From contig NZ_JAPDNR010000001.1 of NCBI RefSeq assembly GCF_025989125.1, forward strand, positions 1,470,301 through 1,534,300: a stretch of 64,000 bases of DNA, in the 5' to 3' direction. Positions 43,908 through 53,586 of the stretch are shown in pieces. Source of the stretch: Chitinophaga nivalis. GTDB lineage: Bacteria; Bacteroidota; Bacteroidia; Chitinophagales; Chitinophagaceae. The notes below the pieces were generated by a model that did not search any database, had not been told where the DNA came from, and was given only the letters and a program-made list of their open reading frames with translations. A program made the translations under genes and the position numbers. Positions within the stretch are counted from its first letter, which is position 1, and each line of letters starts with the position of its first letter.

Positions 43908-45416
43908 CTATCTTTCCCGGTAGGCAATACCGGATACTTTTCCCATGCCTTTGTAAGACTGAAATAATTGCAGGGCTGCATTGATGTCTGGTACTGTATA
44001 CAAATCAAAAGCGCCGGAATTGTCCGGATTACCCGGACTATACGTGCATATCAGCAGTTTTTTGCTGAGGGTGGTATAGGTTTTCGCATTGAGCGCTGCC
44101 GGATAAGTAGAGGCAAAAGGTTGAAATTTCATTACCGTCACTTTCCTGTTGCCATAGTCCTGCATGAGGAAAGTACTTTTCAGTGCCGGATCATATTCAT
44201 AAACCTTGCCCCCCACATTGTAAAACAGGTAACCCTGATCCGGGCTTACGGCAAATTGCTCCGCATGGATAATATCATCGCCTGTTATCTCTGCGAAATA
44301 GTTTTGTTTACCGGCAATGGTAAAACGTGCCAGATAACGTTTATTGGTGGCCGTATTTTTCAACACAGCGAATACTTCTCCGCTATTGAAAGGCACATAG
44401 TTGCTATACAATAGTTCCATCCCGGTGCTGAAATCAAAAAGACTGCCCGTTGGTAAAGTCAGACAGGTAGTACCAAAACCGGGATACCGTAAAAATGTTT
44501 TATTGTCTTCATTAAAAATGATGGCATCACCACCGCTATAGTTATAGCCTACCCAACGGGATGCCTTGAAGAGCGCAGTGCCTGCGTCCTGTGTATTTAC
44601 CGGGTCGGTAACAGATTGGGAGCTCATCGGATAAATCCGTTTATTCAGATAAAGCAGTCCACCATAGGATTGTAAATACAGGTTGGCATCTGTCCAGTCT
44701 GTAATGGGTTCCGACACACTCATGAAATTTTTTAAATCGTAGGATGGCCGATAGTCGAGGGTATCCAATCCAAGTAATACGGCATTTTTGCTGGTACCGA
44801 GAAATATGGCTACGGTTCCATTGGCAGGACCGCCGATATAGGAATTGTGGGTAGCTACAAAAGCGGGCTTACCGATGGTCTGAAAAGCGGAATGCATCGT
44901 TCCCAGGATATCACGATATAGGGTATCGAGCGTACCTTTATGGGAAACCATATCCAGCCGGCTGTTGCCATTCTCCATATCACATAACAGCAACCAGCCT
45001 TCATAACTGGGAGATCCTACGTTCAGATAAAAATAGCGATCGTTGAATACACCGGTTCTTTTATCGGTGACCCGGTAATACATGTAATAAAAGCCATACT
45101 TCAGGGAGATAATAGTATCGAGATTTCTGGTATTCGCCAGCACGGATGGTTTCATCGTATAACCTACCAGATGATCGGCTACCCAGGTGTAGGTATAGTT
45201 GGCGGTATCTTCCTTCTCATTTGCTGACATTTCCAGCTGAGGTCTGATCGTGAGCCGGGTTTGGTAATCCACTATATAGATGGAATCGATGCCGCCAATT
45301 TTTATACGGTTGACGGTATTGTAATGGTAGTTTCCTTTATCCTTCATACAGGCGGTAAACAGTGCCAGTACTATCAGTAAAGCATAAAATAGCGGTAGTT
45401 TATGGCTGTTGGGCAT
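43908..45416 (-). CDS. PKD-like family lipoprotein
   Basis: 502 residues. The signal peptide ends in the lipobox LFTAC (Cys23) followed by MKDKGNYHY, characteristic of the PKD-like lipoprotein family (PF16407-type). The N-terminal PKD-like fold spans about 30-130 (IDSIYIVDYQTRLTIRPQL), followed by a propeller-like region with repeated short strands (GWLLLCDMENGNSRLDMVS; YLFYNVGGKVYEYDP). Such proteins lie after SusC/SusD/DUF4843 genes and probably form part of the surface uptake complex. Function unknown. Confidence 0.8.
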   Translation of the reverse strand: MPNSHKLPLFYALLIVLALFTACMKDKGNYHYNTVNRIKIGGIDSIYIVDYQTRLTIRPQLEMSANEKEDTANYTYTWVADHLVGYTMKPSVLANTRNLDTIISLKYGFYYMYYRVTDKRTGVFNDRYFYLNVGSPSYEGWLLLCDMENGNSRLDMVSHKGTLDTLYRDILGTMHSAFQTIGKPAFVATHNSYIGGPANGTVAIFLGTSKNAVLLGLDTLDYRPSYDLKNFMSVSEPITDWTDANLYLQSYGGLLYLNKRIYPMSSQSVTDPVNTQDAGTALFKASRWVGYNYSGGDAIIFNEDNKTFLRYPGFGTTCLTLPTGSLFDFSTGMELLYSNYVPFNSGEVFAVLKNTATNKRYLARFTIAGKQNYFAEITGDDIIHAEQFAVSPDQGYLFYNVGGKVYEYDPALKSTFLMQDYGNRKVTVMKFQPFASTYPAALNAKTYTTLSKKLLICTYSPGNPDNSGAFDLYTVPDINAALQLFQSYKGMGKVSGIAYRER

Positions 45417-45445
45417 ATCTTTCTAAAGTATACGATGAACAAATA

Positions 45446-46204
45446 TTATTGTACTGAGGGGCCCATCTTCATCTCCGTGCCATCCTCTTCCCGGATGGTA
45501 TTCCCGGCTTTCTGCTGGTCGTTAAGATAGGTCTGGAATTGTTTTGCAAAATTCTTCAACTGGGTAGCCGTGTAAATACTGCCTGTATAAAATCTGGTCA
45601 GTACCAGTGAACGGTTCGCTGCGAACAGCGTTAGTTTCTTCCGGGAAAAAGTACCCAGCGCAGTTGTATTAGCCGCCCAGTTGTCTGGCTCTGGCAGCTG
45701 GTCTGATATAATGATCCGCAGGTTAATGGCAGATATCACATTGGCCGCTGCAGGATTGTATACCGGCATATTGGTTTCAAAATTATTATTGGGTACCAGT
45801 TTCAGGAAGAGGGTACATGATTTTTCATACAGGTCTGCCGGACGTAATATCTTTACCAGCACCTGTTTCTGGTTGCTTCCCGCGGGGATGATCAAACTAT
45901 CGCTACCGGGTAAACGATAATGTTTGCCGGCAACAGCAGTCGTTTGTGCTTCATCCGTGAGCATACTGAACGACCGGTTTTCGGGGGCTGTTCTCCCCAT
46001 CAGCTTCACATAAAACCGGGCCGTATCATCCGCGGCCGTCTTCCGGAAAGCAAAGTTGATTTGAATGGTATCATAATTATTACTCCCTGATCCCGGATAA
46101 GAAAAATAGACGTTGTTCTCCCCCTGGTAGCGCATCAGTTCACTTTTTGAACAGCCTGTCATCAATCCGGCCAGTATGGTTACGTATAATAGAAAAACTT
46201 TCAT
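45446..46204 (-). CDS. DUF4843 domain lipoprotein
   Basis: 252 residues. Lipobox LMTGC (Cys18). The DUF4843 pattern is present: YQGENNVYFSYPGSG, INFAFRKT, RFYVKLMG, AVAGKHYRLPGSDSLIIPAGS. This beta-sandwich (Calx-beta-like) lipoprotein is typical of the third place in SusC/SusD operons of this type. It lies 29 bp after the stop of the PKD-like gene start on the operon order SusD, DUF4843, PKD-like. Confidence 0.88.
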   Translation of the reverse strand: MKVFLLYVTILAGLMTGCSKSELMRYQGENNVYFSYPGSGSNNYDTIQINFAFRKTAADDTARFYVKLMGRTAPENRSFSMLTDEAQTTAVAGKHYRLPGSDSLIIPAGSNQKQVLVKILRPADLYEKSCTLFLKLVPNNNFETNMPVYNPAAANVISAINLRIIISDQLPEPDNWAANTTALGTFSRKKLTLFAANRSLVLTRFYTGSIYTATQLKNFAKQFQTYLNDQQKAGNTIREEDGTEMKMGPSVQ

Positions 46205-46243
46205 GTGATGGTATTAAGCGATTAAAGATGAAGCACCACGGGT

Positions 46244-47680
46244 TTACCGGAAGCTTGTTTCAGAAAGTGGCAGCGGCACCACATACTGTGTTGCTGTCAT
46301 CGTAATGGTCCCATTGGCAGCAGCGCCATTACGGATAGCAGATTGGTTGGTCCGTTTATAATAATAGAACAGCTGGCCTTCTCCCCAGAATTCTTTCTGG
46401 TATTCTTTTGTAAGCAGTTCTTTTTTATTGCCATTGATGGTAGCCGGAGACAGTCCTCTGTTCAGCCGCACCGTATTCAGCAGGGTAGTTGCTTTGTTGT
46501 CGTCCGTTTCGCATTCAATAGCGATGTAATACAGTTCGGAACGTCGGATCAATGGTTGCAACTTTCGGTACACCGCATTTTTATCGAGGATATCGGCATA
46601 CTTGAAAAATGTTTTATCTGTTTTTGTGGAAGTTCTGTCTATACTGAAATTGGTCCGGTACCGATAGTCGTTGTCGTAGTTCTCATATACAGCAGTCAAA
46701 ACTTCCGGTAGAGGGGCCAGCAGGCTGGTGCTAAGGCTGGCAGCGAAGTTACTGGTCTGTGTGGTATACATACCGGCATTTTCGAGGCCCAGGATCACTT
46801 CCGAAGAAAAGATTCTGTCGGGGTTGGGAATCCCTGCTACAGAAAGGGCGGCAGGGCTCCAGGGAAACCAGGTGGATGTTTCGTTGATCAATGTAGTAGC
46901 GGCTTCCAGTGCAGCTGGCTTATCCTGTTTGTATAAGAGCACCCTGGCTGTCAGTGCTCTCACAGCGTAATAATTCATGCGGCGGTTGCGCATGCTGAAA
47001 AAAGCATCCTCTCCGGCGCCCGCTGTTTTTATACCGTTGGTACGTACCGGATCTTTGTCCAGTAGCTTTACTGCGGTTGTCAGGTCTTCCAGCACATTGG
47101 CCACAACGGAGGCCGCAGACAGCAATGTTTCAATCTTTGATGCCGGTGTACGCGGATAGGGAATTACCGGCCTGGCGGCATCCATGGCGTTTAAAGGACC
47201 AAACAACCGCAACATATCAAAGGCTATAAATGCCCGCAGCCCATATGCTTCTCCCAGCATCAATGCTTTTTCCTCTTCACTTAATACTTTATTACCGGCT
47301 TCCAGGTTGGCTATAAAAAGGTTGATGTTAAGGATGGCTGTATAGGCGTTGTTCCAGATGTCGGTAGTACGCTTCATGGTAGCAGCATCGGTATACTTAT
47401 AGGTAGCAGTGGTATAATAAGGATGTCCGCTGTTGCCGGTATTGTAATATTGGGCCAGTACATCCAGGGTAGTGGAGCTGAGATTCTCCCCATATAAGAC
47501 CGGTTTAGCCAGATTCAGGTAAATGCCGTTCAGCACATTCCGGATAGACACCCGGCTGCTGTAGACCTGATTTTCCAGAAACTGGTCTTCCGGTTGTACA
47601 TCCAGGTATTTGGTGCAGGATGTCAGTACTCCCGCAATAGTCATCAATATTAATAGAAAAAATGATTTTGGGTATCGCAT
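46244..47680 (-). CDS. RagB/SusD family nutrient-binding lipoprotein
   Basis: 478 residues from the ATG at 47680; the longer frame would overlap the SusC stop and move the signal peptide inward. Lipobox VLTSC (Cys22) followed by TKYLDVQPEDQF, as in SusD proteins. The tetratricopeptide-like helical part (about 60-330; EAYGLRAFIAFDMLRLFG) and the C-terminal KEFWGEGQLFYYYKR are standard. It caps the SusC barrel and delivers the ligand. It starts 10 bp after susC-like stop. Confidence 0.93.
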   Translation of the reverse strand: MRYPKSFFLLILMTIAGVLTSCTKYLDVQPEDQFLENQVYSSRVSIRNVLNGIYLNLAKPVLYGENLSSTTLDVLAQYYNTGNSGHPYYTTATYKYTDAATMKRTTDIWNNAYTAILNINLFIANLEAGNKVLSEEEKALMLGEAYGLRAFIAFDMLRLFGPLNAMDAARPVIPYPRTPASKIETLLSAASVVANVLEDLTTAVKLLDKDPVRTNGIKTAGAGEDAFFSMRNRRMNYYAVRALTARVLLYKQDKPAALEAATTLINETSTWFPWSPAALSVAGIPNPDRIFSSEVILGLENAGMYTTQTSNFAASLSTSLLAPLPEVLTAVYENYDNDYRYRTNFSIDRTSTKTDKTFFKYADILDKNAVYRKLQPLIRRSELYYIAIECETDDNKATTLLNTVRLNRGLSPATINGNKKELLTKEYQKEFWGEGQLFYYYKRTNQSAIRNGAAANGTITMTATQYVVPLPLSETSFR

Positions 47681-47690
47681 GCTAAATAAT

Positions 47691-50600
47691 TTAGAAGAAA
47701 ACATTTACACTGAAAGACACGGCATTACTGAACGGATAATCAATCCCTCTTTCCGAACGGATATTAGACAACCGGAAAATATTGTTCATATACCCATTCA
47801 CACGGATAGATTGCAGCCTCAGTTGTTTCAGCCAGCGGTAATTGTAGGAACGGAATTCATAGCCTACATTGATGGATTCACCAGTGAGGAAATTTTCCTG
47901 CTGAATAAAGCGGGAAGAGAGCGGCGTGGTTTCTGCAATACTGATGCCTTTGAACTGTGCTTCATCTCCCGGTTGTTTCCAGCGCAGCTCCAAGGCCCGT
48001 TTATCCTGGTTGTTCTTTAAGCCTGCATAGCTGATATTCTCTACTTTATTATACAGGGCTGTATTGAAAATATAAGCGCCGACACTATAGCGAAGATTAA
48101 TGCCCAGCAACCATCCTTTAATATTCAGATTAGAACTGATGACCCCTTCTATCGCCGGTCTGCCATTGCCGATCGGTATGATGTCAGTGGGATCATATAC
48201 CAGTGTTTTTTCTCCATTCTTTTTCCGGAATACTTCTTTGCCCGTAGCCGGATCTATACCCAGTGAAGCCACTGCCCATATTTCATCCGGGCTATACCCA
48301 TCCAGATAGCGTTGGAGTGAGTTGGACTTCTGCGCCGCGTCATTCAGATTTTTAAGGATGTTGGAAAAACCTTCATACCTGCTTTTATACAAACTCCCGG
48401 TATAACCGATCGTCCAAAGGAGGTTTTTATCCGGCCGGTAAATGGGAGAATAGCGGACGATCGCTTCTACGCCTCTTGTACGCAGATTACCTACATTGAG
48501 CGTGTAGGTAGACACACCGGAAGACGCAGGCAGCGATCCGTTTGCAATCAAAGGTTTCGACAGCTTTTCATAGGCATTGATGGTAGCAGTCAGCCGGTTA
48601 TTCCATAAAGCGGCATCGAGCCCTACACTGATAGTTTGCGTTTTCTGCCACTCCAGCAATGGATTACCCAGCTGGGTCATATACAGCCCCTGACCAAAAA
48701 TACTGAGGTTGTTTTCATAACCGTACACAGAAGTAGAGGCATAGCTGCCTAATGCCTGATTACCGGTGGTACCTATGTTTCCCCTGATCCGGAGCATATT
48801 TAACCAGGTGACAGCTGCCAGCATTTTTTCGCTGCTGAGGTTCCAGCCCGCGCCGATGGCCCAGAAAGGAGTATATTTATTTTCCGTACCAAAGGAAGTC
48901 GAACCATCTATCCTGAAATTGACATCTACAAAATAACGGTTATCATAAGCATAGTTGATGCTACCCAACGCATTCACTTTTCTGATGGTTGTTTTGTGGT
49001 ATTCCGGTTTGGAATCCTGCAGAAAACCATAGGCAAAAGCAGGGTTGGGATTCACGCCTTCCGGAAAACCCGTAGCCGTGTAGGCCGATACCGTCTGGCT
49101 CTGCTCCTGTATTTCTGAACGCACATTCCCAGTGAGGCTATGTACTTCGTGAAAAACTTTTCTGTACGTTACCATGAGGTTAGCCTGGTAACTCATATTG
49201 TCTACGCGGGTATCGGTGTATTTTCCTTTCCTGAACAGACTTACGGTATCGAATTGGGTGTTTGCAGCAGGAATAAAGTTGATGCCTTTGGTAACGCCTT
49301 TATTTACCTGCAACCCACCGGATATGCGCCAGACAGGAGTCAGGTCATAAATAAAACTCAGGTTGTTCTGTATCTCCAGGAGGTTAAGATTGTTTTTTGC
49401 ATGCAGATTGGCATTATAAAGCGGATTACCTACTTTAATGGTATCAGGCATAAAAGAGTTCCTGTTGATCAGGTATGTTTCCAGATACCGGTCTGTATTT
49501 ACACTCCCATCTGCTCTTTTTTTCTGATAGTAGGGATTGATGTTTACAAAATCCTTAAATGAACCATAAGGAGATTCATTGGCATTGGAACCGTTTACAT
49601 ACAGCTGATTGGAGATATTCAGTTTTTTCTTACGATAGGTGAGGTCTACTGTTCCGCCCCATGTACTTCTGTCGGAGCCAATCATTACGCCACTGAGGTT
49701 GCGGTAATTCAATCCGATACCATATTGAAATTCGGCGCTGCCACCGCTGGCACGTACAGAGTGGCCGCTTGTAAAACTATTGCGCAGCGGCACATTCAGC
49801 CAGTAACTGTTTACGCCGCTGCGTACAGCTGCCAGCCGCTCGTTGTAGAGATTATCATTGGCAATAGGAGAGGTTTGATTGTCTACTTTGTACAAGCCGG
49901 CCAGCCGCTGGAATTCCAGGTTTTCTGCAGCATCCATCATGTTGTAATCCCGGAGATCAGGAATTTCCCAGCGTAAGTCTGCTGTATAGGATACCCGCAG
50001 TTCTCCCGGTTTGGGTTGTATGGTTTCCACAACTACTACCCCATTGGCAGCCCTGGAACCATACAGCGCAGTAGAGGCAGCATCTTTGAGCAGGGTAATG
50101 GAAGCTACCCGGTTAATGTCCAAGTCAACGATCTGACGCAGGGTAGCCTCCATGCCATTCAGAATAAATAATGGTTGGTTAGGATCGTTTGAAAACTGGT
50201 CTCTTACGGTACTGGAAGATAAACTCGTTTTACCCCGCACTTCAATATTGGGTAGCTGATTGGGATTGGAACCCATTACATTATTGGGGGCAATAATAAA
50301 AGAGGGGTCGAGTGTTTTTAAACTCTCCAAAGCATTCAGGTTGCCGATCTGCCGTAACTCTTTTCCGGTGAAAGTAGCAATGGCGCCGGAAAAGGTGAGC
50401 TTATTCCGGTTAAACATCCCTGTACTGACTTCTACATGTTTTATTTCAACAGCAGCTCTTTCCAGTTGTATCACCTGAAAAGGTTCCTTCCCTACTTTCA
50501 GTTCCAGCGGCTTAAAGCCAACAAATGTCACTACGACACTTTTTTTGTCATCCGGTATATGGAGACTGAAACTCCCGTCCGGCATGGTAGCTACGCCAAT

Positions 50601-51002
50601 ACTGGTACCTTTTACCACAACGCTGGCGCCATATAGCGGCTGACCATTTTTGTCCGTTATCCGGCCTCTCAGCAATACGGGAGGTGTATCCTCCTCTGTT
50701 GTCGCCTGCCGGCTGGTACGCTTTATTACAATGGTATGGTTATCCTGGATACCATAAGTAAGTCCGGAGCCAGCCAGGCATTCCCGCAATACCGTTGTTA
50801 CCGGTTTGTTGACAACATCTATGTCAAAGAATTTATCTGCCGGTAACATATCATTGTTGTAAACAAATACATAGCCTGTCTGTTTCCGGATCTCTCTGAA
50901 TACCTGCAACAGGGTGGTACGCTTTTTTGAAATCGTTACCTGTGAAAAGCCGTTTACAGTTAGCTGTAAACAGATCATCATTAATAAAGCCGTAAACTTC
51001 AT
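47691..51002 (-). CDS. SusC/RagA family TonB-linked outer membrane receptor
   Basis: 1103 residues. A signal peptide (ending VNGFSQ) is followed by an STN domain (about 25-95; TTLLQVFREIRKQTGYVFVY), CarboxypepD_reg (about 108-190; LRGRITDKNGQPLYGASVVVKG), plug and 22-strand barrel ending in VNVFF. The plug has the SusC marker (GSRAANGVVVVETIQPKPGE). It imports a substrate bound by the SusD partner. The STN domain links it to the FecR (51216-52397) and sigma (52489-53085) genes upstream. The substrate is unknown: no glycoside hydrolase or peptidase is encoded nearby. Confidence 0.93.
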   Translation of the reverse strand: MKFTALLMMICLQLTVNGFSQVTISKKRTTLLQVFREIRKQTGYVFVYNNDMLPADKFFDIDVVNKPVTTVLRECLAGSGLTYGIQDNHTIVIKRTSRQATTEEDTPPVLLRGRITDKNGQPLYGASVVVKGTSIGVATMPDGSFSLHIPDDKKSVVVTFVGFKPLELKVGKEPFQVIQLERAAVEIKHVEVSTGMFNRNKLTFSGAIATFTGKELRQIGNLNALESLKTLDPSFIIAPNNVMGSNPNQLPNIEVRGKTSLSSSTVRDQFSNDPNQPLFILNGMEATLRQIVDLDINRVASITLLKDAASTALYGSRAANGVVVVETIQPKPGELRVSYTADLRWEIPDLRDYNMMDAAENLEFQRLAGLYKVDNQTSPIANDNLYNERLAAVRSGVNSYWLNVPLRNSFTSGHSVRASGGSAEFQYGIGLNYRNLSGVMIGSDRSTWGGTVDLTYRKKKLNISNQLYVNGSNANESPYGSFKDFVNINPYYQKKRADGSVNTDRYLETYLINRNSFMPDTIKVGNPLYNANLHAKNNLNLLEIQNNLSFIYDLTPVWRISGGLQVNKGVTKGINFIPAANTQFDTVSLFRKGKYTDTRVDNMSYQANLMVTYRKVFHEVHSLTGNVRSEIQEQSQTVSAYTATGFPEGVNPNPAFAYGFLQDSKPEYHKTTIRKVNALGSINYAYDNRYFVDVNFRIDGSTSFGTENKYTPFWAIGAGWNLSSEKMLAAVTWLNMLRIRGNIGTTGNQALGSYASTSVYGYENNLSIFGQGLYMTQLGNPLLEWQKTQTISVGLDAALWNNRLTATINAYEKLSKPLIANGSLPASSGVSTYTLNVGNLRTRGVEAIVRYSPIYRPDKNLLWTIGYTGSLYKSRYEGFSNILKNLNDAAQKSNSLQRYLDGYSPDEIWAVASLGIDPATGKEVFRKKNGEKTLVYDPTDIIPIGNGRPAIEGVISSNLNIKGWLLGINLRYSVGAYIFNTALYNKVENISYAGLKNNQDKRALELRWKQPGDEAQFKGISIAETTPLSSRFIQQENFLTGESINVGYEFRSYNYRWLKQLRLQSIRVNGYMNNIFRLSNIRSERGIDYPFSNAVSFSVNVFF

Positions 51003-51215
51003 GTTAAATAATGGTTTGGTCTTTGGTCTGCACGCATACTGCAGACAATAGTGATAAAGTCACAAATGCATCATCTGTGTAGATCCTGGTTGTGTGTTAT
51101 TTGTTTTTCCCTTGTTGACTATCCGGTTGCTTTGCCTGCAGTGCAAAGCAATCCCTCTCCCCGTGTGCCGGAAGAATGATTTTTTAAACGGTCTTGTTTA
51201 GTTATTATTCAGTGC

Positions 51216-52397
51216 TCAATATGCTTTGAATATGTGCCCTGTATGGCTGAATCTGACAGCTCCCGTACCTGATAACAATGACAATACATCCTCAATAGAT
51301 GCCGTACGTGCAATGACTGCGCTGAACTTCAGCGATAGCACAGCCGGATCAGCTTCAAAATCTACATTATACCATCTCGACAACAAACGTAAAATATTAG
51401 CCAGCCTTTCTTCTTCAAAATCAAAGTAGCCATTCTTCCAGGCAATCGCCTGTTCAGCATCCACCTGGTGTACCGGAATATAGGCAATTGCGCTGTTGTG
51501 CGCGATTACTGTCTGCTGGTCTGGCTTTAGTATGACACGCGCGTTGCACCCACAGTGTTCCTCTTTTACCGCCACCTGTACCTTACCTGATAGCAACGTG
51601 GTTCTGGTAACGCCTTCGTCTTCATACGCATTGATATTAAAATAAGTACCCAGTACAGTTACTTCCTGATGTGGCGATACGACTACGAAAGGCATATCAG
51701 CCGCACTATTCCCCACAGTATTCACCTCCAGGTATACTTCTCCTGTGATTTCCACCCTTCTCTCCTTTCCGGTAAACGCCACCGGATACCGGATCGAGGA
51801 AGCGGCATTCAGCCACACCTTTGTACCATCCGGTAACGATACCTGAAACTGTCCGCCACGCGGCGTGCTCAGGGTATTGTAACTAATGGCGGCAGCATCT
51901 CCTTTTACATCATATACCAGTTGTCCGCCCCGCTGTTTCACAGCTGTAGGACCCTGCTGTAGTATTTGATTGCCGGCACTATCCAATGCTACCGTTGCGC
52001 CATCACTCAGTGTCAATATTGCTTTATGGGTACCCGGTACTACCGTATGCGGGACAGCCATTGATAGTGCAGGTGCCTGAGCAGCTGGTTTGAGCCAGAA
52101 GTAGGTACCCGCTGCCAGCAGACATAAAACGGCAGCTGCAGCAGCATACCGCTTCCAATTGTTCACCGTTCTAACCGGCCGGTTATATCGTTGTATCACA
52201 TCAAAGAGCTCCTCACGCAATGTAATGTCCTCTTCCACGTCAACGGGTGTTGCCAGCGCATCATCCACCACCTGCTCCAGTTCAGGCAAATGATGCCCGT
52301 CCCGGATCATTCCGAAGAATTGATCTTTCTCGGCTGCTGTGATGGAATTAGTCAGGTATTTATCCATTAACTGATGGAATCTCCCGGGAGGGCGCAT
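51216..52397 (-). CDS. FecR family anti-sigma factor
   Basis: 393 residues. The layout is a helical cytoplasmic part (~85 residues), one TM (KRYAAAAAVLCLLAAGTYFWL), a FecR domain (about 175-295; QVSLPDGTKVWLNAASSIRYP) and DUF4974 (FDFEEERLANILRLLSRWYNVDFEA). It should transmit the SusC STN signal to the ECF sigma factor 91 bp upstream. It is clearly a paralogue of the FecR at 25643-26809. Confidence 0.93.
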   Translation of the reverse strand: MRPPGRFHQLMDKYLTNSITAAEKDQFFGMIRDGHHLPELEQVVDDALATPVDVEEDITLREELFDVIQRYNRPVRTVNNWKRYAAAAAVLCLLAAGTYFWLKPAAQAPALSMAVPHTVVPGTHKAILTLSDGATVALDSAGNQILQQGPTAVKQRGGQLVYDVKGDAAAISYNTLSTPRGGQFQVSLPDGTKVWLNAASSIRYPVAFTGKERRVEITGEVYLEVNTVGNSAADMPFVVVSPHQEVTVLGTYFNINAYEDEGVTRTTLLSGKVQVAVKEEHCGCNARVILKPDQQTVIAHNSAIAYIPVHQVDAEQAIAWKNGYFDFEEERLANILRLLSRWYNVDFEADPAVLSLKFSAVIARTASIEDVLSLLSGTGAVRFSHTGHIFKAY

Positions 52398-52488
52398 AAC
52401 GGTTGTGTTTTAAAACACCCTGAACGGATGTCTCTTCAATAAAGACAATAAAAAAAGGAAACAGGTGCAGTGCAGGGAAAACTTTTTT

Positions 52489-53085
52489 TTAGCTGAGGGA
52501 TTTTATGAGGAGCCAGCAGACGATCAAAGTATGCCCGCCTTGTTTCCGGATGTATTCACGGACGTTGTTCAATGCCCGTACCATATGGCTTTTCACGGTA
52601 GCTGGCGCAATATTCAGTTCATGCGCAATCTGCGGATGCGTCATGCCTTGTTCCCGGCTCAGGCGGAAGATGAGGGACTGCTGCGGCGGGAGTTGCGCGA
52701 TCGCTTCCCGGATCAGTCCTGTTGTTTGTTTGTATTCCAGTAACATGGCCGGTGTCAGGTAGTCTTCCGGCAGTACATCTGCTATGTTGTAATTGCTGGC
52801 AGCAGTAGCTTTCTGTTTCAGTATATTTAAAATGGTATTGCGGGCCATGATGAACAGCCAGGCATCAAAATTTTCTACCGTCGCCAGCTTCTCTCTTTTT
52901 TCCCAAAGCTTTATAAATACTGTCTGTACAGCATCCTTTGCTTCTTCCGGTGTTTTGAGAAAGCCCAATGCTACCTGGTAAATCTGATTCCAATGGCTGA
53001 TAAACAGCTGTCGGTAAGCATTTTCATCTCCTTTGACCAGCTGTAATAATAAGGCGTGCTCCTGATATGTATGGTTGGCAGACAA
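52489..53085 (-). CDS. ECF RNA polymerase sigma factor
   Basis: 198 residues. Region 2 (ENAYRQLFISHWNQIYQVALGFLKTPEEAKDAVQTVFIKLWEKR) and region 4 (LPPQQSLIFRLSREQGMTHPQIAHELNIAPATVKSHMVRALNNVREYI) are intact. It belongs to the Bacteroidota FecI-like expansion and should drive the SusC/SusD operon. A -7-like TATCTTTG on its strand lies about 40 bp upstream, facing an identical box on the other strand. Confidence 0.93.
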   Translation of the reverse strand: MSANHTYQEHALLLQLVKGDENAYRQLFISHWNQIYQVALGFLKTPEEAKDAVQTVFIKLWEKREKLATVENFDAWLFIMARNTILNILKQKATAASNYNIADVLPEDYLTPAMLLEYKQTTGLIREAIAQLPPQQSLIFRLSREQGMTHPQIAHELNIAPATVKSHMVRALNNVREYIRKQGGHTLIVCWLLIKSLS

Positions 53086-53124
53086 TTACATTAATATAGA
53101 CTTATAATAACTATAGTTGCTAAA

Positions 53125-53155
53125 CAAAGATAGAAATTTCCCGGAAGTATCTTTG
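53125..53155. promoter_or_regulatory. Divergent -7 boxes forming an inverted repeat
   Basis: CAAAGATA (53125-53132) and TATCTTTG (53148-53155) are exact inverted copies 15 bp apart. Each is a TAnnTTTG box, one reading toward the sigma factor gene on the minus strand, the other toward the terpene synthase region on the plus strand. It may be two back-to-back promoters or a regulator site. Confidence 0.55.
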
Positions 53156-53586
53156 CAGTGAAATAAGATTCATCCTGCAGCTGTAATGGCCAACGGGATA
53201 AAGTGCCATCCGGAAAGACTTTCGAGTCAATAGATTCCATCTATACAATATTACAGCATATCAACGAAAAGGTTTGTTAATATGATTGTTAACAGCGTGG
53301 ATTTTTCCTTCGTCTTTTTTAAGAATAGCTGCGCGCTACGATTACCTGCATGCAGCAGGCACCCCGGTCCGTGAGGGAAACAATCACTGCCATACAACCC
53401 GGTCCTGCAGCGGTATTATGCATCCCGTTGAATAGGCGACCGGACGGTATCCCGTTTTCGATTGTAATAAATGCTTTAGGCGAAAACCAATTCCAATGTT
53501 GTGGTGTTATAATAAATCAGGTATCTGCATGATGTAATGTTAGCCTTGTATGCACTTTTATAAATCCGGTTATACCCTCAAATAAA
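53156..53586. other. Intergenic stretch upstream of the terpene genes
   Basis: About 430 bp between the divergent boxes and the terpene synthase start. A 60-codon frame at 53350-53532 has no recognisable domain and I do not support it as a gene. If the plus-strand -7 box at 53148 is used, this would be a long leader. A weaker TAGCCTTG element near 53541 could be a closer promoter. Confidence 0.4.

Noticed and set aside
53350..53532. 60-codon plus-strand frame upstream of the terpene synthase
   Set aside because: No domain or start signal; rejected as a gene.
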